A stretch of 25,747 bases of DNA from contig CABVDE010000027.1 of NCBI GenBank assembly GCA_902496945.1, positions 1 through 25,747 of the forward strand. The letters run 5' to 3'. The translations under genes and the position numbers were made by a program. The DNA is from an uncultured Collinsella sp. (lineage in GTDB: Bacteria; Actinomycetota; Coriobacteriia; Coriobacteriales; Coriobacteriaceae). Below the pieces are notes generated by a model. It was not told the origin of the DNA and did not search any database. It worked only from the letters and a program-made list of their open reading frames with translations. Of this stretch, positions 17,001 through 24,149 are shown piece after piece; position 1 is the first letter of the stretch; every line of letters starts with the position of its first letter.

Positions 17001-17071
17001 AGCGTACATAAAGATGAGTCAGACCCCCGAATCCGCCCGATTTGGGGGTCTTTCTCGTCAAAATGTACGCT
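17001..17071 (+). terminator. Terminator framed by an inverted repeat
   Basis: The core is AGACCCCCGAATC (17021-17033) pairing with GATTTGGGGGTCT (17039-17051) over all but one position, then TTTCTC. Around it lies a second perfect inverted repeat, AGCGTACAT at 17001-17009 and ATGTACGCT at 17063-17071. It would end transcripts coming from the left before the acyltransferase gene. Confidence 0.8.
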
Positions 17072-17086
17072 AAATCCATGAGGGTA

Positions 17087-17092
17087 TATAAT
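17087..17092 (+). promoter_or_regulatory. Candidate -10 element of the acyltransferase gene
   Basis: A consensus TATAAT sits 38 bases before the acyltransferase ATG and directly after the upstream terminator. No good -35 hexamer is seen at 16-18 bases, so this rests on the -10 and its position only. Confidence 0.45.
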
Positions 17093-17130
17093 GGGAGGCT
17101 CTGCTCAAATGCACGAAGAAAGGGGTAGCA

Positions 17131-18235
17131 ATGCCTGGTCACGAGAAGCGCGTCTTGTCGCTTGACGGCCTGCGAGGGCTCGGGGCGCTGATGGTGTTCC
17201 TGCTGCACGTCGACATCATGGTCAAGCCGTTTGGCGGGGGGTCCGAGCCTCTTCCCTGGCTCCGCGTCGGTCATGGTGTTCTTCATCCTGTCAGGCATAG
17301 TGCTCTCTCTTGTTCCCTTTAAGCGTATGGGGAGCGGCGGGTACGACTGGCTTGGCTACTACCCAAGGAGGGTCGTCCGCCTCTGCGTGCCGCTGTTTGC
17401 GGCGATTGCACTGGCCCTTCCTGCGGGCTACGTGGCATGGCGCCTGGGGTCCACGTCGCGCTCCGCGCTTGCCGTCGCCTACGACGCGGGCCTTCCCACT
17501 GCGGTTCATGACATCCTCATGCAGTTCGACGTGCTGTTCAACGTGTCCAATGGCCTCAACAACCTCTTTGGCGCGCAGCTCGTCCGCGTTGACTCTCCTG
17601 TCTGGTCCATGAGCTGGGAGCTCTGGTTTAGCCTGACGCTTCCGCTGGCCATCTGGTGCATATCAAGGATTCGCCGGACGGGTCTGGCGGTTGTTGCGGC
17701 CTTTATTGCGGTGCTTGTCTCGTACTGGACGGGCTACTTTCCGCTGCGCCTTTGCCTGATGTTCTGGCTTGGCGTCATGGCGGCCCGGCAATTCGACAAA
17801 ATCAAGGCCGTCAAGCTTTCAATCCTGGCCGAGCTGGCGCTGCTTGTGGCCTCCGTTGGCGTTATCGAGCTCTCGCTCGTGTGGCATCCCGGCGGGGTCC
17901 TCGAGGCGTTGGAGTCCACCGCCATGAACGCGGCCTGCCTGGTGGTGGTGGTCGTCGCGATCGCCGACGGGTTCACGCGCCGTGCGCTCTCTGCGGCCCC
18001 CATGGTCTTTTTGGGAAAGGTGTCGTACAGCCTCTACCTTACCCACGCCATTGTCATCGGTGCGCTCGCTGCCCTGCTGCCCAGGCTCGGGATTGTCGAC
18101 CCGCTCGCGATTGCCGCGGTCTCGCTGCCCGCAAGCATGCTCGTCTCCGTTGCCTTCTGGCGCATCATCGAGGTTCCCAGCATGAACCTGTCGCGCTCGC
18201 TGGCATCGTCAGGGCCTAGGGACGCCGTTCGATAA
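17131..18235 (+). pseudogene. Acyltransferase-3 family membrane protein, frameshifted in a G6 tract
   Basis: Corrected for one base, this is a roughly 367-residue OafA/YrhL-like O-acyltransferase, which moves acyl groups onto cell-surface polysaccharides. The N-terminus reads LSLDGLRGLGALMVFLLHVD, carrying the family's conserved Arg15 and His26. At GGGGGG 17236-17241 the frame shifts: the first frame runs on to a stop near 17322, while the second continues with PSLFPGSASVMVFFILSG and about nine more helices up to TAA 18233-18235. Removing one G restores FGGGPSLFPGSAS, as expected for the family. AAAGGGG precedes ATG 17131. It may be a pseudogene, a slippage-controlled gene or a sequencing error. 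Only 36 bases separate it from the phosphatase fragment at 18272. Confidence 0.85.
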
Positions 18236-18271
18236 TGCGTCGTACTTGGCTTCGTTTGGAGAGAGCTGGTC

Positions 18272-18328
18272 ATGAATAGCCCAAAGCCCGTCCACCGCAT
18301 TCTCTTTGTCTGCTATGGGAATATTTGA
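18272..18328 (+). pseudogene. 5' fragment of low-molecular-weight protein tyrosine phosphatase (copy 2)
   Basis: ATG 18272, with GGAGAG upstream, opens MNSPKPVHRILFVCYGNI followed at once by TGA. An intact LMW-PTP would continue C-R-S-P. The frame therefore breaks in the catalytic loop, two codons earlier than in copy 1, and a terminator follows 8 bases later. Over 25 bases the two copies share 19 (16550-16574 against 18300-18324 region), differing mostly at third codon positions, so they come from different phosphatase genes rather than a recent duplication. No activity is possible. Confidence 0.8.
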
Positions 18329-18336
18329 CTAAAGGA

Positions 18337-18372
18337 GCAAACCGCCTCGTAAATGAGTGGTTTGCCCTTTTC
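18337..18372 (+). terminator. Terminator after the phosphatase fragment
   Basis: GCAAACC at 18337-18343 pairs with GGTTTGC at 18359-18365, with inner CTC/GAG pairs, followed by CCCTTTTC. It probably was the terminator of the intact phosphatase gene. The AT-rich bases up to 18423 show nothing else. Confidence 0.75.
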
Positions 18373-18423
18373 ATCTTGCTGCTATGCAACTTTTTCACAA
18401 CTTTTGAGTGCTGGAATTCGCCC

Positions 18424-18759
18424 CTAGCCGCGTCTTTTAGCCATCGCATCCCGCAGCGCCCGAAGCACTTCGATTGCCACGGGCAGCTCGTCGACCTCGA
18501 ACGAATCCAGGATCTCTCGCACCTCTAACGAAAGCGTCGACTTATCAGGCCTCGGCTCGTCGGACAGCAGCGCGTCGGCGCCGACCGAAAGCTCCTCGGC
18601 AATCTTCGATAGCACGGGCAGGCTCAGCTTAGTGTTTCCGGTCTCGATATGGCTCATATGCGTGACGGAGATGCCGACCTTTCCTGCCAGCGCCTCCTGC
18701 GACATCCCGCAGGCCTTACGGTACCGCCGTATGCGTTGGCCTATTTCGAAATACTTCAC
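18424..18759 (-). CDS. XRE family (HTH_3) transcriptional regulator
   Basis: A 111-residue DNA-binding protein. Residues about 5-62 are a Cro/C1-type helix-turn-helix: IGQRIRRYRKACGMSQEALA then GKVGISVTHMSHIETGNTKL, with the typical second-helix SQEALA and recognition helix VTHMSHIE. The C-terminal 45 residues form a predicted helical dimerisation segment without a known ligand domain. I chose GTG 18759 because GGGCGGTGAT, a good match to the anti-16S sequence, ends two bases before it; the in-frame ATGs at 18774 and 18816 have no ribosome site and lie in the palindrome. It faces away from the surface-protein cassette with the palindrome between them, so autoregulation and control of the cassette are likely. 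Confidence 0.88.
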   Translation of the reverse strand: MKYFEIGQRIRRYRKACGMSQEALAGKVGISVTHMSHIETGNTKLSLPVLSKIAEELSVGADALLSDEPRPDKSTLSLEVREILDSFEVDELPVAIEVLRALRDAMAKRRG

Positions 18760-18768
18760 ACTATCACC

Positions 18769-18823
18769 GCCCATACGAATCAATCTGACTTGAATCGTAT
18801 GGGCATTTTTCTGCAAGTATAAT
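18769..18823. promoter_or_regulatory. Palindromic operator and divergent promoter region of the XRE gene
   Basis: GCCCATACGAATC at 18769-18781 and GAATCGTATGGGC at 18792-18804 are inverted with one mismatch in 13 and a 10-base spacer, immediately before the XRE start. A TATAAT at 18818-18823 could drive the rightward cassette; on the other strand the same place reads TATACT for the XRE gene. One bound dimer could thus control both directions. Confidence 0.65.
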
Positions 18824-18887
18824 AAACTGTAAGGGCTAATTGTTGCCTATGTAGTTCAATTATGAGCAATAGTCAGCATTCCGAAAA

Positions 18888-18910
18888 CGGGTGCGCCGAA
18901 GGCGCACCCG
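18888..18910 (+). other. Leader hairpin upstream of gene A1
   Basis: A perfect 10-bp stem, CGGGTGCGCC, loop GAA, GGCGCACCCG, ends 26 bases before the GTG of A1. There is no U-tract. It could stabilise the 5' end of the cassette transcript or attenuate it. The paralogous gene A2 has an equivalent hairpin at 23241-23279. Confidence 0.6.
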
Positions 18911-18935
18911 CATATCGAGGAGAAGGGTAAAGACT

Positions 18936-19739
18936 GTGGGGGAACAGACGGCAGATCTGCTGTCGGGAATCACGACCGCGCACGACCTGATGCATCGCGC
19001 GGTCAATCTGCAAAATCGCATCAACCAACTGACCACGCAGTTCTCGCAAAAGACAGCAAGGAAGACCAAGCGGCACCCCGTGCTCTATGCCATTGCCGGT
19101 CTCCTCATCGTCTTCACGCTCATCACGAGCACGCCGCTCTGCGCGCTCACGTATCCGTTCTCCCTCCCGTTCTACGCGACCGGAGGACCGGACCTCCAAA
19201 GGGATGTCTGGAATGCCATAAACCTGATCGTCTCCGCCGTCATCGGCGTGGTCCTCTACCTGGTCATCGCCAAGGCGGCCGACACGTCCCGCGCCCGCCG
19301 CAACGTCTATATCGACAACAACAACGCCGTGGTCGACGCAAATAACCAGGCGCTCGCGCAGAGCATCGAGCAAACCAAGCAGGAGATCTTCACCGTGTAG
19401 CAACGTTGGGCGGCAGAGGTCGCGCCGTGGTACCCCATGGACTATGACAACACCGCAGCCGTCGACTTCTTCCTCTCCGCCGTGCGCAACCATCGCGCCA
19501 CCACCGTGCAGGAGATGGTGAACCTCTACGAGACCGAGATGGACCAGCGACGCATGGAGGCGGGGCAGCAGGAGATGCTCAACCAGCAGCGCATCGGCAA
19601 CATGCTCCAGATCGGCAACCTCTTTATGCAGGGGCAGATTCTCAACCAGGCCCAGCAGATCAACGCGAACACCGCAAGCACGAGCAGGAACGTCGATTGG
19701 ATCGCGCGCGATGTGTTCGACAAACGCAACGGACTGTAA
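18936..19739 (+). pseudogene. A1: two-helix membrane protein with in-frame TAG
   Basis: A paralogue of the protein at 23298-24086. From GTG 18936 (AAGGG upstream) it has an N-terminal amphipathic region, two membrane helices (about 49-65 and 92-111), a coiled-coil-like stretch, and then TAG at codon 155 (19398-19400). The same frame continues with QRWAAEVAPWYPMDYD and the complete C-terminal domain to TAA 19737-19739. In the paralogue the corresponding codon is CAG (Gln154), so one C-to-T change made the stop. Without it the protein would have 267 residues. The last 200 bases remain nearly identical to the paralogue, so the break is probably recent. Translation may still give a 154-residue membrane half, and an internal ATG (19437) has no ribosome site. 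Confidence 0.85.
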
Positions 19740-19787
19740 CCGGCCGATTTAACGAAAACGTAAACCCAAAAGAAAGGAAAAGGGAAG

Positions 19788-20996
19788 ATGAAATCAACGA
19801 CATGGAAAAGAGGGGTGCTGACCCTCGCGGGCGTGTTCGCCCTGTGCGTAGCACTGCTGTCCGGCGCGCGCGGCGCCTATGCCGAGGAAATCAGCGGCAA
19901 CGGCTGGACGCTCAACGACGGCGTGCTCACGTTGACGGCGGACATCCCCACGGCAACCACATATGACTGGACGCAGTACGCCTCGCAGATCACAGAGGTT
20001 AAGGTTGCCGAGGGCGTCACGGAAATCCCCGGCACCGCGTTCGCCTCGTACGGTAGCGTCCAGTACAGCAACCTGCATAAGGTGACGCTGTCCTCCACGG
20101 TGAAGACCATCAGGATCTCCGCATTCGCGGACAACCCTAGCCTCACCGAGGTCCATCTGAACGATGGGCTGGAGCGCGTGTGGAACTGCGCGTTCCAGAA
20201 TGCGGGATTCACCGAGATCAAGCTGCCCGCAAACGTCGACTGGCATTCCGATGTCTTCGTCTACTGCAAGAAGCTCACCTCGGTGACCATTCCCTCCGGT
20301 TCCACATGGGGCGGCAACGCGCAGTTCTACGGCTGCACCAGCCTTGAGAACGTGCATGTCGAGGAGGGCGTGACCGAGATCCCCGACCAGTTCCTCAACC
20401 AATGCGACAGCCTCAAGAATGTCTGGATCCCCAAATCCGTCACGGCCATCCATTCGACGCCCATTCTCAACTGCCGCATCATCGGCTACAAGGGGACCGA
20501 GGCGGAGCGCTATGCGAAGTGGCGTCAGGAGGTCGGCGTGAACACCGTTGAGTTCCATGCCATCGACGGCGACGCGCACGAAGGTACTTGGAAGGTCACG
20601 ACCCCCGCGACCTGCACCGCGCCCGGGCAGGAGCAGCTGACATGCGATATCTGCGGGGCCGTCCAGACGCGCGAGATCGCGGCGACCGACCACACATGGG
20701 ACAAGGGCACCGTGACTACCGAGCCCACCGCGACGAAGGAGGGCGTGCGCACCTACACCTGCACCAAATGCGGCGCCACCAAGACCGAGACCGTCGCCGC
20801 CCTCGGGACGTCGACCGAGCAGAAAAAGCAAGCGCAGGCAAACGGCTCAAATGGCTCGAACGCAAAAACCGATGCCAAGAACGGCGAGCTGCCCAAGACG
20901 GGTGACAACATCCTCCCCTTCCTCGCAACGCTCGCAGTATCCTTGGCGCTCATCTCGGCCGGCGTCTTCATGGAGCGCATGCGCGCCTCAAAGTAA
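19788..20996 (+). CDS. LRR_5 (BspA-like) surface protein with LPXTG sorting signal
   Basis: A 402-residue cell-wall protein. A signal peptide (1-32, cleavage near AYA-EE) is followed by leucine-rich repeats of the BspA type (about 68-232), recognisable by units such as VKVAEGVTEIPGTAF and VHVEEGVTEIPDQF. Two small Cys modules follow (about 264-300 and 302-337), the second DHTWDKGTVTTEPTATKEG then RTYTCTKCGAT; each ends in CxxCG. The C-terminus has LPKTG (368-372), a hydrophobic helix and the basic tail MERMRASK, so sortase should anchor it to peptidoglycan. AGGAAAAGGGAAG precedes the ATG. BspA-type repeats often bind host or bacterial surfaces, which suggests adhesion. It begins 48 bases after A1 and probably shares its transcript. 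Confidence 0.92.
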   Translation: MKSTTWKRGVLTLAGVFALCVALLSGARGAYAEEISGNGWTLNDGVLTLTADIPTATTYDWTQYASQITEVKVAEGVTEIPGTAFASYGSVQYSNLHKVTLSSTVKTIRISAFADNPSLTEVHLNDGLERVWNCAFQNAGFTEIKLPANVDWHSDVFVYCKKLTSVTIPSGSTWGGNAQFYGCTSLENVHVEEGVTEIPDQFLNQCDSLKNVWIPKSVTAIHSTPILNCRIIGYKGTEAERYAKWRQEVGVNTVEFHAIDGDAHEGTWKVTTPATCTAPGQEQLTCDICGAVQTREIAATDHTWDKGTVTTEPTATKEGVRTYTCTKCGATKTETVAALGTSTEQKKQAQANGSNGSNAKTDAKNGELPKTGDNILPFLATLAVSLALISAGVFMERMRASK

Positions 20997-21044
20997 TTTC
21001 TCAAGAGCGAACAGACATCACGGAGGAAGGAAGCGGGATAAGAG

Positions 21045-22097
21045 ATGGCTGACAGATCCGGCAAAAAGAAGCGGGCGGCACTGTGGGTGGCGATAGGTAT
21101 CGCGGCGGTGGTCGCCATCTGCTGCGGAGGCGCCTATCTATATCTCTCGGCGCAGGCGTCCAAGACCTACGGCGTTCCCCTCGTCGTAAACGCCGAAGGG
21201 CTTGACACGCGAAAGGGCACGAAGATCACCATCCATGCCACCGGAAAGGACTCCTCGGGCAACAGTGTGGACAGCGTGTTCCACGCGGGGTCGGACTCTT
21301 CGGACATCGCCCTCAGGCCGGGAGATTACCGCCTTGCGATCGAGGCGTCACCCATCGCGGCGGACGGAACCATCTACGACACCAAGGGCGCGTCCACGAA
21401 GGTCAGCATCGACAAGGACGGCAAAGTCAACGTCAAGAAGGAAATCACCATCAAGCCTGTCCCCGCAGAAGAGGTGACGGACGCGCAGATCGATGCGGCA
21501 TATAAGGCAGCAAAGGACAGCGGCATAAGCTTGTCAAAGCTCGACAAGCTCAAAGAGACGGCACAAAAGCGCAGGGACGACGCCGTGGCAGCCAAGAAGG
21601 CCGAGGAAGAGAAAAAGACCGACGAGGCGAATAAGAGCACCGAGGCGAGCACTTCCGAGAGCGAGCAGACGTCAACGGACCAGGCATCCAGCGGTGGCCA
21701 TTCGTTCACGACCGACTACTTCTACGTGGACGTGCCGTCCGATTGGAAGCAGAACGAGTGGAGCGTGACCCAGCTAGACGACCACACGTGGCAGATTTCG
21801 CACAAACCGGCCAACGACTACGGCGGCGCAATCTGCATCGCCGTTGCGAAAGATAACCCGTGGCCGGTATACGGCACGCAGGAACTCGGCGCGACCGGCA
21901 CCGGACTGAACGTATATGTCGGCAACGGGGCGGGAGACGGCCTGGAGAAGTATCTGACGATCGGGCTCACCAAGTCATGGGACCCGAACGATCCCAACTC
22001 CGTCCGCGGCGACGGCATGACGAACTCCCAATTCCAGGATCAGCTCAACGCGAGAGAGTGGCTCAAGGCACAGCAGGAAAGCCAACAACAACAATAA
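21045..22097 (+). CDS. B1: membrane-anchored extracytoplasmic protein
   Basis: A 350-residue protein of no named family. It has a short basic cytoplasmic tail, one membrane helix (about 11-36) and an outer part in three sections. Residues 44-137 are the B domain, with SSDIALRPGDYRLAIEASPI and AADGTIYDTKG, ending in KPVPAEEVTDAQID (137-150). Residues 165-215 are a charged helical and Ser/Thr-rich linker. Residues 220-350 form a separate domain with VDVPSDWKQNEWSV, LDDHTWQISHKP and a Gln-rich tail; it recalls small secreted PsbP/DUF-like folds, but I cannot assign it. GGAGGAAGGAAG lies upstream of the ATG. It is 48 bases downstream of the LRR gene and likely displayed at the same surface. Confidence 0.8.
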   Translation: MADRSGKKKRAALWVAIGIAAVVAICCGGAYLYLSAQASKTYGVPLVVNAEGLDTRKGTKITIHATGKDSSGNSVDSVFHAGSDSSDIALRPGDYRLAIEASPIAADGTIYDTKGASTKVSIDKDGKVNVKKEITIKPVPAEEVTDAQIDAAYKAAKDSGISLSKLDKLKETAQKRRDDAVAAKKAEEEKKTDEANKSTEASTSESEQTSTDQASSGGHSFTTDYFYVDVPSDWKQNEWSVTQLDDHTWQISHKPANDYGGAICIAVAKDNPWPVYGTQELGATGTGLNVYVGNGAGDGLEKYLTIGLTKSWDPNDPNSVRGDGMTNSQFQDQLNAREWLKAQQESQQQQ

Positions 22098-22241
22098 GTT
22101 GCATAGGGACAAGCCGAACGGCTCCGGAATCTTTACCGGGGCAGTCGTTCGACTTGCCCCCTTCCCATCAAAGCCGACGGGAAAGCATCGAGCAACAAGC
22201 TAAATCGACAAAGCAAGCGAACGCAAAAGGAGAAAACAACC

Positions 22242-23228
22242 ATGAAGCAGTACACGAGGAGAGACGCGCTCAAGCTATTCGGTATCGGGACGGTTGCCGT
22301 CGCGGGCCTTGGGCTGGCTGGATGTAGCGGTTCAGGCGAAGGCGTCAAGAACGCGAGCGAGCCCGTGCCTGCTTCGCAGGCTTTCGGCCAGGCGGGCGTG
22401 TGGATGGTCTACGACGGCGACAAGCAGATAGGAAAGGACGTGGCAATCGAGGAAGTCCTATCCTTCGACGGGAACGGCAACGTTGCGAGCTACCAGTGCA
22501 AGAGCCTGACCTTCGGCGACCTCGACGGTCTGTCCGACGATGAAATCGTCGAGCTGGCGAAGCAGCAGGACGAAGCAGCCTTCAATGCTGCGAAGCAGGC
22601 GGCAATCGATGCTACCGATGAAGCTATCCAAGCGTGGCAGCAATGCTATGACACATTGAAGGCAGAGGCGGACGCCGGTACGTACGATTCGATAGACTAC
22701 TACGGAGACTATGGCATCGAGAATGTGCCCGAGGAAGACCGAGCCCAGGTCGTCGAGACGTACCAGACCACGTTGGACAACACGAAGGATGCTCTCGACG
22801 CTGCAAACAAAGGACAGGCATTCAATGAAGCTGCCGCTTATCAAGAACCCGAGGCGAAGCCCTATACGCTCCGTCTCGAAACAGATGGCAGCGGTAATGC
22901 GGCGGCGAACGAGTCGCTTGTTTTCCAGCTCGCAAAGTTCTCCTTCTACCAAGCAAACATCAATGCGGATGAAAACGATCTAACAAGCGACAGAACACGC
23001 TTTCGCATTTTAAATGACTACGGTTGGGACAATAATGCCGAGATTCCCGACAGCGCGTTCAGCTCGACCAAAAAGTCCATCGAACTCTGCTCACCCACCT
23101 ACTCGACCACCCAGGCCGTCTATGGCACGACCTTCGGCGGTTACTCCGGCCTCGCCACCGTCGTGAACGAGGGGCACGCGGGCTTCACGTGGGACACCCC
23201 CGATGCCGAAGGGATAGAGGTGGACTAG
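22242..23228 (+). CDS. Lipoprotein of unknown function with Tat-like signal
   Basis: A 328-residue protein. The N-terminus has TRRDALKLFGIG (5-16), a twin-arginine motif, and the lipobox GLAGC ending in Cys28, so it is probably a lipoprotein exported by Tat. The mature part begins with about 70 residues of predicted beta structure (VWMVYDGDKQIGKDVAIEEV, then LSFDGNGNV), continues with an acidic helical segment (about 100-190, rich in Ala, Gln, Asp) and ends in a predicted beta-rich segment with many Thr, Ser and Tyr. I recognise no catalytic motif. AAAGGAG precedes the ATG at 22242. The 144-base gap before it holds only a weak hairpin (CCGG-type, 22125-22140), so it may or may not share the cassette transcript. 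Confidence 0.8.
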   Translation: MKQYTRRDALKLFGIGTVAVAGLGLAGCSGSGEGVKNASEPVPASQAFGQAGVWMVYDGDKQIGKDVAIEEVLSFDGNGNVASYQCKSLTFGDLDGLSDDEIVELAKQQDEAAFNAAKQAAIDATDEAIQAWQQCYDTLKAEADAGTYDSIDYYGDYGIENVPEEDRAQVVETYQTTLDNTKDALDAANKGQAFNEAAAYQEPEAKPYTLRLETDGSGNAAANESLVFQLAKFSFYQANINADENDLTSDRTRFRILNDYGWDNNAEIPDSAFSSTKKSIELCSPTYSTTQAVYGTTFGGYSGLATVVNEGHAGFTWDTPDAEGIEVD

Positions 23229-23240
23229 GTAATCGATACG

Positions 23241-23279
23241 CACGGATATAGCCCGATGGCAGCTCGGGCTATATCCGTG
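23241..23279 (+). other. Leader hairpin upstream of gene A2
   Basis: A perfect 16-bp stem: CACGGATATAGCCCGA at 23241-23256, 7-base loop, TCGGGCTATATCCGTG at 23264-23279. No U-tract follows; the ribosome site of A2 (AAAGGAG) begins 5 bases later. It matches in position, not in sequence, the hairpin before A1. Confidence 0.65.
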
Positions 23280-23297
23280 AAATAGAAAGGAGCAAAC

Positions 23298-24086
23298 ATG
23301 GAGGAACAGGCAAATTTGTTGCCAGGCGTTGCCACGGCGCACGATTTGATGCATAGGGTGGTTGACCTTCAGGAACGAATCAACCAGCTCACCACTCAGT
23401 TTGCCGCCAAGACGGAAAAGAAGACTAAAAGGCACCCTGTTCTCTATGCAATCGGGGGCTTCCTTATCGCGTTCACGCTTATCACGAGCACGCCACTTAA
23501 GGTGATAACGTATCTCCCTACCCTTCCGTTCTTCTCGATGGGAGGCATGGAGCTTCAATTGGCGGTCTGGAATATCGTGAACCTCATCGTCTCGGCTATC
23601 ATCGGCGCGATTCTATACAAGGTCATAGCGAAGACGGCGGACAAAAGCCGCTCCCAGAGAAATGCCGCGATTGACCAAAGCAACCAACGAGTTGAAGCCA
23701 ACAACCAGGCCCTAGCCCAGAGCATAGAGCGAACCAAGCAGGAGATTTTCGCCGTACAGCAGCAATGGGCTTCGCAGGTCGCCCCGTGGTACCCCATGGA
23801 TTACGACAGCATCGAAGCCGTGGATTTCTTCCTTGCTGCCGTGCGCAACCATCGCGCCACCACCGTACAGGAGATGGTCAACCTCTACGAGACCGAGATG
23901 CACCAGCGCCGCATGGAAGCGGGCCAGCAGCAGATTCTCAACCAGCAGCGCATCGGCAACATGCTGCAAATAGGCAACCTGTTCATGCAGGGGCAGATTC
24001 TCAATCAGGCTCAGCAGATAAACGCGAACACCGCCAGTGCGAGCGGCAACCTCGACTGGATGGCTCGCGCGATGGGAAAGCGCTAA
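23298..24086 (+). CDS. A2: two-helix membrane protein with FF-x-NLYE type C-terminal domain
   Basis: A 262-residue intact paralogue of A1. Residues 1-45 are a polar helical N-terminus (TAHDLMHRVVDLQERINQLT); membrane helices lie at about 48-64 and 91-110; residues 112-156 are a predicted coiled coil rich in Gln, Asn and Arg. The C-terminal domain opens with QVAPWYPMDYDSIEAVDFFL and continues NHRATTVQEMVNLYETEMHQ, then a Gln/Asn-rich helix of imperfect heptads (RIGNMLQIGNLFMQGQILNQAQQ). I recall similar WxPxDY...FF...N.RA.T..E..NLYE stretches in uncharacterised Gram-positive proteins, but no function is known to me. AAAGGAG lies before the ATG. B2 follows after 63 bases, and the A-then-B pairing is seen on both sides of the cassette. 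Confidence 0.83.
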   Translation: MEEQANLLPGVATAHDLMHRVVDLQERINQLTTQFAAKTEKKTKRHPVLYAIGGFLIAFTLITSTPLKVITYLPTLPFFSMGGMELQLAVWNIVNLIVSAIIGAILYKVIAKTADKSRSQRNAAIDQSNQRVEANNQALAQSIERTKQEIFAVQQQWASQVAPWYPMDYDSIEAVDFFLAAVRNHRATTVQEMVNLYETEMHQRRMEAGQQQILNQQRIGNMLQIGNLFMQGQILNQAQQINANTASASGNLDWMARAMGKR

Positions 24087-24149
24087 GTAATGACGCGGTT
24101 GACATAACGAGGTAACTCGAAACCACCATGAAAGAAAAGGGGATGGATA

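Noticed and set aside
19398..19400. Programmed readthrough or recoding of the TAG in A1
   Set aside because: The paralogue has an ordinary CAG there and there is no recoding signal or suppressor tRNA in the window. A point mutation is simpler.
23241..23279. The 16-bp stem as a terminator of the lipoprotein gene
   Set aside because: No U-tract follows on the plus strand, and on the minus strand it would serve no gene. A leader structure is more likely.
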